This document shows positions 35,583 through 40,134 of a stretch of 40,134 nt of DNA, in pieces. The stretch comes from Acidobacteria bacterium 13_1_20CM_2_55_15 (GTDB taxonomy: Bacteria > Acidobacteriota > Terriglobia > 20CM-2-55-15). Under the pieces are notes generated by a model. That model saw only the letters and a program-made list of their open reading frames with translations, was not told the origin of the DNA and searched no databases. Within the stretch, counting starts at the first letter, position 1. Every line of letters starts with the position of its first letter. The translations under genes were made by a program, and so were the position numbers. The stretch lies in contig MNKP01000010.1 in the NCBI GenBank assembly GCA_001920875.1, forward strand, positions 1 to 40,134. Direction: 5' to 3'.

Positions 35583-36056
35583 TTACTTCTTAAACAGATT
35601 ATCGAAAGCGCTGCGAGCGTCAGACGGCTTTACGGAAGGTGCGCCACTAGTTGCGCCGCCGGAGTCCCGCGTTTCCCGCTCGATGGAGCTACGGGCCATG
35701 AAGAAATCACATCGATTACGCAGGTCTTTCTTGCTGATGCGTTTGGGAATATCTTGCGTGCACTCAAAACGGGCGGCAGTATCGAAATGACGGCAATTCT
35801 TGCAAGAACGAAGGTCGGCTTTGCACTTCGGGCACTGGCTTTCCAAAGCGATCTCTACCGGTGGCGGCACGATCGTTCCGCACAGCGCGCAACGCAGCAC
35901 TTCTTGAAAGCCAGGCATTTTCATCGGGCGCGGTGCGTCTCTGGCCTTGGAACCGCGCGGTCCGCCTTTCGGCTTCTGGCGCGGTTTTTCAGTTTCGCTC
36001 TCACCTGCTTGGCGATACCCATCCATGTAGCCGCGCGAGCCGTATTTTCGTTCCAT
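35583..36056 (-). CDS. Small zinc-ribbon protein of unknown function
   Basis: 157 aa, ATG 36056. The N-terminal ~48 residues are basic, polar and probably disordered (RGYMDGYRQAGESETEKPRQ). Two Cys clusters follow. The first is Cys56-x2-Cys59 and Cys75-x2-Cys78 (a zinc ribbon, LRCALCG ... SQCPKCKA). The second is CKNCRHFD (Cys85, Cys88, His90), then Cys99 (FECTQDI) and Cys116 (RNRCDFF). The second looks like a conserved CxxC(x)H..C..C metal site. The tail is Ser/Asp-rich ending DNLFKK. No enzymatic domain is seen. It lies between the NYN-LOTUS gene and the acyl-activating enzyme, on the same strand. A nucleic-acid or protein-binding role is only a guess. Confidence 0.7.
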   Translation of the reverse strand: MERKYGSRGYMDGYRQAGESETEKPRQKPKGGPRGSKARDAPRPMKMPGFQEVLRCALCGTIVPPPVEIALESQCPKCKADLRSCKNCRHFDTAARFECTQDIPKRISKKDLRNRCDFFMARSSIERETRDSGGATSGAPSVKPSDARSAFDNLFKK

Positions 36057-36120
36057 AGGAATGTCTAGAAGAAGGAAACCCCAGCGTTCTTATTCTGGCA
36101 TGCTGAGCATACCATTTAAA

Positions 36121-38841
36121 TTACAAATTGTCTCCGGAAAGCATTAGTACTTCTTTCCGTAGCACATTCGTAATCGCCCCGTAAGGATCGCTAGCTTGTG
36201 CGAAACTCTTCGGATCGATCGGCTTTCCGAAATGCAATTCGACTGGGTGGAACCGGAAACCACCCCCGCGCGGCCAAGCTTCGAATGTTCCCCGAATTCC
36301 CACTGGCACAATCGGGACGCCTAGCTCAAAAGCTAAGATTGCCGCGCCTTTCTTGAATTCTTGAACGTGGCCATCGATGGAACGTGTGCCCTCCGGAAAA
36401 ATGAGCAGCACGCGGCCGTACTTCAGGCCCATGGCGCCAAGCTGCATCGCACGGATGAGATTGACGTTCGGATCAATTGCGACGATGTTGCACACTTTGG
36501 CCAGACGCCGTGAAAACGCATTGTCCCAATAATCACTGTACCCATGGATGAACATGTTGTATATGACACGCCGAGGCAGAATCGCCGCCAGCAGAGGACC
36601 GTCAAGAAACGATTCGTGATTTGGGCAAATGAGGAAGGGCATTCTCTGGGGCAAGTTTTCGAGGCCATAATATCGGAGACGGAAAAAGATTCGTGAAAGC
36701 AGTTTCACGATGCGCATGGTGACAAAAGCAAAGGGATCCAGAAGGTACCTTTTATTTAGAACGTAATGCCGATTCAATTCATCGCCGGGCGGAACGTTGA
36801 GAATCTCTTTCCAAGTCCAGCCGCCCGCGGATTCCGCCGCCGATGCGGCCTCGAAGGCCTCTATTAATTCACCGAGCGTGAATATTCGGGCAGCCTTGTG
36901 CTCGGCGATATTCACACCGAGGCGTGCTTCCGCCAAGGACAGAAGTTCGACACGGCTGAGCGAGTCGTACGCAAGGTCGAGTTCGATGTTCATTCGAGGA
37001 TCAAGCGGTCCTACTTCCGGTTTCGTTTCGCGGACGAGTTTGGCAACGGTGGCGCCCACCTTTTCCTTAAACCGCGGATGGTCTTCGCCGGCCGGCTGCG
37101 CCGGGTTATCGGCGCGCATTTTTCGGCGCTCCAATTCCTCCGTCTGGATTTCGAAGCGTTTTAACTTGCGAGTGACGGTACGAGCAAAAGGCTCGTTTCG
37201 TACCGAAAGCGAGTGAATGCGGTAATACGTAGGTAGCTGCTTTGACAGGTTCTCAATGTCGAACCGGATCATCTCCATAATGGCGGTTTGCCCGCGGCGG
37301 CGAAATTCGTCCATTTCGGGGACAACCATGGCATGAAGAATTTCGTTCGCCGGAGTGTGGTCGTCCTCGGGAATCCCGACGATACAGATCTCTTTAATGA
37401 ACGGCGACTGCGAGTAGTGCGTCTCGAGTTCTTCGGGGTACACGTTTTTCCCATTTGCCAACACGATCACATCTTTGCTGCGGCCGGTGATCGAGAGAGC
37501 GCCAGCGGCGTCGATAAAGCCGAGATCCCCCGTATGCAACCAGCCGTCGAGTATCGTTTCGGAGGTCTGATCAGGCGCACGGTAGTATCCCTTCATCAAC
37601 ACTGGACCCCGGACCCAAACTTCACCGATCCCTTCGTGATTCGGCGAATCGATTCGGACCGTTACGCCCCGAAGTGGTATCCCAACGGTTCCGATATGAT
37701 TGTCGCCGACTGGCGTGATCGTTGCCGCAGCGGACGTTTCTGTTAATCCATATGCCTGCAGCACTGTGTACCCAAGGTCGTGAAGATCCTGCGCAATCCG
37801 GGCCTCGAATCGGGAGCCGCCACTGGCCAGCAACCACAGATCTGGGCCGATCGCGTTGTGAATTTTTGAGAAAAATTTGCGACGCACAGCCGGCTTGTTG
37901 ATCCGTTTGGCGATTGCTTTCATCGCCCCAAACAACACTCGCATATAGAACGGCCGCGAGTCGACCTGGGAAAAGATTCGTTTGTGAAGAACATAAAAGA
38001 ACTGGGGAACGCAAACGAACAGCGTGATGCGGTGGCGGTGAAACGCATCAATGATCCGCTGCGGCGAGATCGAATCTAAAAAAACGACGGCGGCTCCCGC
38101 GCATAACGGGCCTAGGGCATTTGCAATGAGCGGAAGAACGTGAGAAAACGGCAGGACCGAGAGAATACGATGATTCGGAGTAATCTCGAGCAATTCGATG
38201 GCTCCACGAATTTCATGGTTCAAATTGTCGAAGGTCAGTTCCACACCTTTCGGGTTGCCTGTGGTGCCGGAGGTGTAAACAATGATGGTCGTATCGCTGC
38301 TCTCCCCTTGGGAGAGGGCGGCGTAGAGCGCCGCCGGGTGAGGGTCACGAATTTCGGCAAAACCAGTGCCCTCGCCTCTGCCGGGGGGAGAGGCGAGGGC
38401 GCACTTTAGTTCTCTACACACCCGTTCGGCCTTCTCCCAGTTCTGCTCGTCTGCGACGATCATCCTGCAGCCGGCATGCTGCGCGATAAGGCGAAGGGAA
38501 TTTTCCGGTAGAGTGGTTGCGAGAGGGACTGTCACAGCGCCCATCCTCATGGCACCTAACAGCACGAATACCCACTGAGGAATATTCTCCATGAGGATGC
38601 CGACCTTATCGCCACGCTGGATGCCATGGTGCTGGAAGTCCATTACAATCGCGTTGACGTGATCGAGCACATCAGCGTACCGATGCTCCTCAACCCCGTC
38701 CCGGCGGTCGACCGCAAATGCCAATTGATTCGGAAATCGCGCGGCCCATTCTTCGAGACGATCGAAGACCCACCGCGCGGGTAGGTCGGCGGTGACTGGA
38801 GGACCGGAAATTTCGGTCAGGAAACCCATACGCGCTAGCAT
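36121..38841 (-). CDS. Acyl-CoA/acyl-ACP synthetase-ACP-acyltransferase (PlsC) fusion with an in-frame repeat insertion
   Basis: 906 aa, three domains. The AMP-binding domain (about 20-565) has P-loop IVYTSGTTGNPKG (187-199), YGLTE (364-368), TGD (437-439), the KNVYPEE hinge and a C-terminal catalytic Lys in RTVTRKLKR. The acyl carrier protein-like domain (about 595-668) has LAYDSLSRVELL, whose Ser627 is the probable phosphopantetheine site. The PlsC acyltransferase (about 715-890) has NHESFLD (His742, Asp747) and FPEGTRS (815-821). It probably activates a fatty acid, loads it on its own carrier and transfers it to lysophospholipid or a similar acceptor; the E. coli Aas enzyme has related parts in the opposite order. 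Residues ~147-181 are encoded by repeat copy D. The start could be ATG 38841 or Met5 at 38829. Confidence 0.9.
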   Translation of the reverse strand: MLARMGFLTEISGPPVTADLPARWVFDRLEEWAARFPNQLAFAVDRRDGVEEHRYADVLDHVNAIVMDFQHHGIQRGDKVGILMENIPQWVFVLLGAMRMGAVTVPLATTLPENSLRLIAQHAGCRMIVADEQNWEKAERVCRELKCALASPPGRGEGTGFAEIRDPHPAALYAALSQGESSDTTIIVYTSGTTGNPKGVELTFDNLNHEIRGAIELLEITPNHRILSVLPFSHVLPLIANALGPLCAGAAVVFLDSISPQRIIDAFHRHRITLFVCVPQFFYVLHKRIFSQVDSRPFYMRVLFGAMKAIAKRINKPAVRRKFFSKIHNAIGPDLWLLASGGSRFEARIAQDLHDLGYTVLQAYGLTETSAAATITPVGDNHIGTVGIPLRGVTVRIDSPNHEGIGEVWVRGPVLMKGYYRAPDQTSETILDGWLHTGDLGFIDAAGALSITGRSKDVIVLANGKNVYPEELETHYSQSPFIKEICIVGIPEDDHTPANEILHAMVVPEMDEFRRRGQTAIMEMIRFDIENLSKQLPTYYRIHSLSVRNEPFARTVTRKLKRFEIQTEELERRKMRADNPAQPAGEDHPRFKEKVGATVAKLVRETKPEVGPLDPRMNIELDLAYDSLSRVELLSLAEARLGVNIAEHKAARIFTLGELIEAFEAASAAESAGGWTWKEILNVPPGDELNRHYVLNKRYLLDPFAFVTMRIVKLLSRIFFRLRYYGLENLPQRMPFLICPNHESFLDGPLLAAILPRRVIYNMFIHGYSDYWDNAFSRRLAKVCNIVAIDPNVNLIRAMQLGAMGLKYGRVLLIFPEGTRSIDGHVQEFKKGAAILAFELGVPIVPVGIRGTFEAWPRGGGFRFHPVELHFGKPIDPKSFAQASDPYGAITNVLRKEVLMLSGDNL
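38300..38402. repeat. Dispersed palindromic repeat, copy D (inside a coding sequence, in frame)
   Basis: Left arm: CTCTCCCCTTGGGAGAG at 38300-38316, then GGCGGCG-TAGAG-CGCCGCC (a hairpin) and GGGTGAGGGTCACGAATTTCGGC, given here in parts. Right arm: CCTCGCCTCTGCC...GGGGAGAGGCGAGGGC. It lies wholly within the acyl-activating enzyme gene and keeps its frame, encoding ALASPPGRGEGTGFAEIRDP and onward to ALSQGE. It is read in the same phase and strand orientation as copy C. Other family members lack such a Gly/Pro/Arg-rich segment here as far as I recall. Confidence 0.88.
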
Positions 38842-38850
38842 AGCGCGTAT
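38828..38850. promoter_or_regulatory. Perfect inverted repeat over the start of the acyl-activating enzyme gene
   Basis: Arms ATACGCGCTA (38828-38837) and TAGCGCGTAT (38841-38850) with a 3-bp spacer GCA. On the minus strand the ATG at 38839-38841 falls at the loop, and the alternative ATG at 38827-38829 touches the end of the stem. It could be an operator or an mRNA hairpin controlling initiation; or, with the neighbouring stop at 38861, a terminator for the upstream pilus gene, although no T-run follows. Confidence 0.5.
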
Positions 38851-38860
38851 GAGCGCGGGG

Positions 38861-40134
38861 CTAATACGGCAGAATCCGGAAGCTCAGGACCTTGAGGGGT
38901 TTCGTCGTTGGCGGTGGCGTCCAATTAAAAGCGTCCATCAGCTTCGTGCTCCAGCAGTGATCGAACTGAACGGCGTTGACTCCGCCGCCGTTCCACTTGA
39001 AAGTCGGTGACCCAAGGCTGCTCAGTTTGGTCTTGGTCGTGTAGCTATCCCAAATCTTGGCGTCGATCAACTGTCCTATAATCTGCCCGTTGCCGCCTCC
39101 ATTAAATTCCATGTGACCGTCGCCTATGACGAGGACCAATCCATACCAAGTGAAATTTCCACTCATCGTCAGTGTGCCTGTCACGACCAAAGTACCGTAA
39201 CCTGTGGCGTTTCCGTTCAGTGTCAGGTCTCCCTCGACGTAATCGATAATTGTGTGACAGCTCGCGTCCGAAGTGTTGTGGGTCGGGCAGTCCCCTAGAG
39301 CGATACTGCTTGGATTGTTCCCGTAATGATTCGCACCCGTCTTGTTGTAGATCGTATTAATCAGTGATTCCAATCCCGCCGGCGTCCCCATGCTTTCACC
39401 TAACGACGCGTAGCCGTTTTGGACGGAGGGAGTTCCACCCGAGCCGGTGTAGTGATCCGGCCTTGGAAGGGAACTGATGATGTCCTCCACCGAATGTGTC
39501 GGCGGACTCGCGTTCGGATCATCATAACCATCGATGGCCGGATGATCCGGGTCTGCGATGTCGTTGCACAGGTTCTTGTCAGCTCCCTTAATTGTAAAAT
39601 TCAGGGAGTTTGGCATCGCGTCAATCACAGGATTTGGGCCATCGAGTGTGAGTGCGCCGCCGAACCCAAATCCCATAACGGGAGTGGATACCTCCATTTG
39701 CAACATCGAACGTCCCCCAGTCTTGGTTTGCGCCAAAGCCGTGACCAAATACACTTTGCCGTACTTAACTCCACCATTGATCTGCGATACCGCAGTTGCT
39801 CCGCTGCCGGGTCCGCTGCCGATAGGACAGCCAAACATACCCGCGTTGTTGGTACCGCAAATAGTTATCGTAGGATCATAGGTATAACCCGAACCAGCCG
39901 TATTGACGGTGATCGTATTGACAGAATACCCTCCCGTAAGTTGCTGTCCGATCGTGGCCGTCGCTGCAGCGTTCATGCCGCCACCCCCGCTGAAGCTGAC
40001 CGTGGTCAGCGCCGATGTATAGCCGGAGCCACCCGTGTTGACGTCGACATGGTCGACAGGATACGTCGTGGCAGTGGTTCCAGAGATATTTGCCATCGCC
40101 GCAGCGCCAGAACCGCTAGTGCTGCCGAAGCTCA
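38861..40134 (-). CDS. PilX-like pilus assembly/surface protein, C-terminal part (5' end outside window)
   Basis: At least 424 residues. The frame stays open past the Met at 40096 to the window end (reading SFGSTSGSGAAA before it), so the true start lies beyond. The first ~85 visible residues contain repeats of the type V-N-T-G-G-S-G-Y-T ... V-S-F-S-G-G-G-G followed by AAATATI. The later part has a single-stranded beta-helix look: DYVEGDLTLNGNATGYGTLV, VTGTLTMSGNFTWYGLVLVIG, and MEFNGGGNGQIIGQLI. It ends with WNGGGVNAVQFDHCW and PLKVLSFRILPY, a tail I associate with acidobacterial PilX N-terminal-domain proteins; the PilX domain itself is not in the window. Probably secreted or pilus-associated. 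It lies 19 bp upstream of the acyl-activating enzyme gene on the same strand. Confidence 0.7.
   Translation of the reverse strand, partial: SFGSTSGSGAAAMANISGTTATTYPVDHVDVNTGGSGYTSALTTVSFSGGGGMNAAATATIGQQLTGGYSVNTITVNTAGSGYTYDPTITICGTNNAGMFGCPIGSGPGSGATAVSQINGGVKYGKVYLVTALAQTKTGGRSMLQMEVSTPVMGFGFGGALTLDGPNPVIDAMPNSLNFTIKGADKNLCNDIADPDHPAIDGYDDPNASPPTHSVEDIISSLPRPDHYTGSGGTPSVQNGYASLGESMGTPAGLESLINTIYNKTGANHYGNNPSSIALGDCPTHNTSDASCHTIIDYVEGDLTLNGNATGYGTLVVTGTLTMSGNFTWYGLVLVIGDGHMEFNGGGNGQIIGQLIDAKIWDSYTTKTKLSSLGSPTFKWNGGGVNAVQFDHCWSTKLMDAFNWTPPPTTKPLKVLSFRILPY

Overview
The window is a gene-dense stretch (about 90% coding) of a Gram-negative soil-type bacterium, most likely Acidobacteriota. This is inferred from family content: an Oar-like TonB-dependent receptor tail, a cytochrome c/copper-monooxygenase-like secreted protein, DUF1570 and peptidase MA-type secreted metallopeptidases, a TonB C-terminal domain on a peptidase, a PilX-like pilus protein, and a large IPT/TIG surface protein. 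No rRNA, tRNA, CRISPR array, transposase or phage gene was seen.

Layout. 1-1666: 3' end of a TonB-dependent receptor. 1922-3280: secreted cytochrome c/copper-monooxygenase-like protein. 3310-4416 (-): orphan DGQHR-domain (DndB-like) protein. 4521-8945 (-): two-gene RND efflux operon (membrane fusion lipoprotein, then inner-membrane pump). 9017-11070 (+): translationally coupled zinc-metallopeptidase/ATP-grasp ligase pair. 11076-12249 (-): pyrE overlapping a matrixin-like protease. 12388-13821 (+): TPR/peptidase MA-like protein. 14121-15950 (+): GTP-type PEP carboxykinase. 15866-19094 (-): branched-chain amino acid operon in the order ilvN-ilvC-ilvB, whose last gene overlaps pckG tail to tail. 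19172-19945 (+): fabI, divergent from ilvN across a perfect 24-bp palindrome. 19927-21027 (-): radical SAM protein. 21120-22571 (+): orphan sensor kinase. 22581-30856 (-): a run of five genes encoding an IPT surface protein, a ferredoxin/metallo-beta-lactamase fusion, an M16 peptidase pair and a DUF1570-TonB fusion. 31235-33838 (-): PPOX flavin/F420 protein and an HD-GYP/GGDEF c-di-GMP enzyme. 34003-36056 (-): NYN nuclease with two OST-HTH (LOTUS) domains and a zinc-ribbon protein. 36121-38841 (-): three-domain acyl-activating enzyme/ACP/acyltransferase. 38861-40134 (-): 3' part of a PilX-like pilus protein, cut by the window end.

The most unusual signal is a dispersed palindromic repeat of about 100-155 bp with four copies (1669-1822, 4454-4570, 19949-20076, 38300-38402). 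Three copies are translated. One is inserted in frame inside the acyl-CoA synthetase just before its P-loop, one supplies the last 50 or so residues of the radical SAM protein in the same reading phase, and one supplies the last 16 residues and the stop codon of the RND pump. This resembles the protein-coding palindromic elements known from Rickettsia. Other points worth checking are the peptidase/ATP-grasp pair as a possible peptide-modifying system, the NYN-LOTUS protein, the orphan DndB-like protein, and the palindromes at 19101-19124 and 38828-38850.
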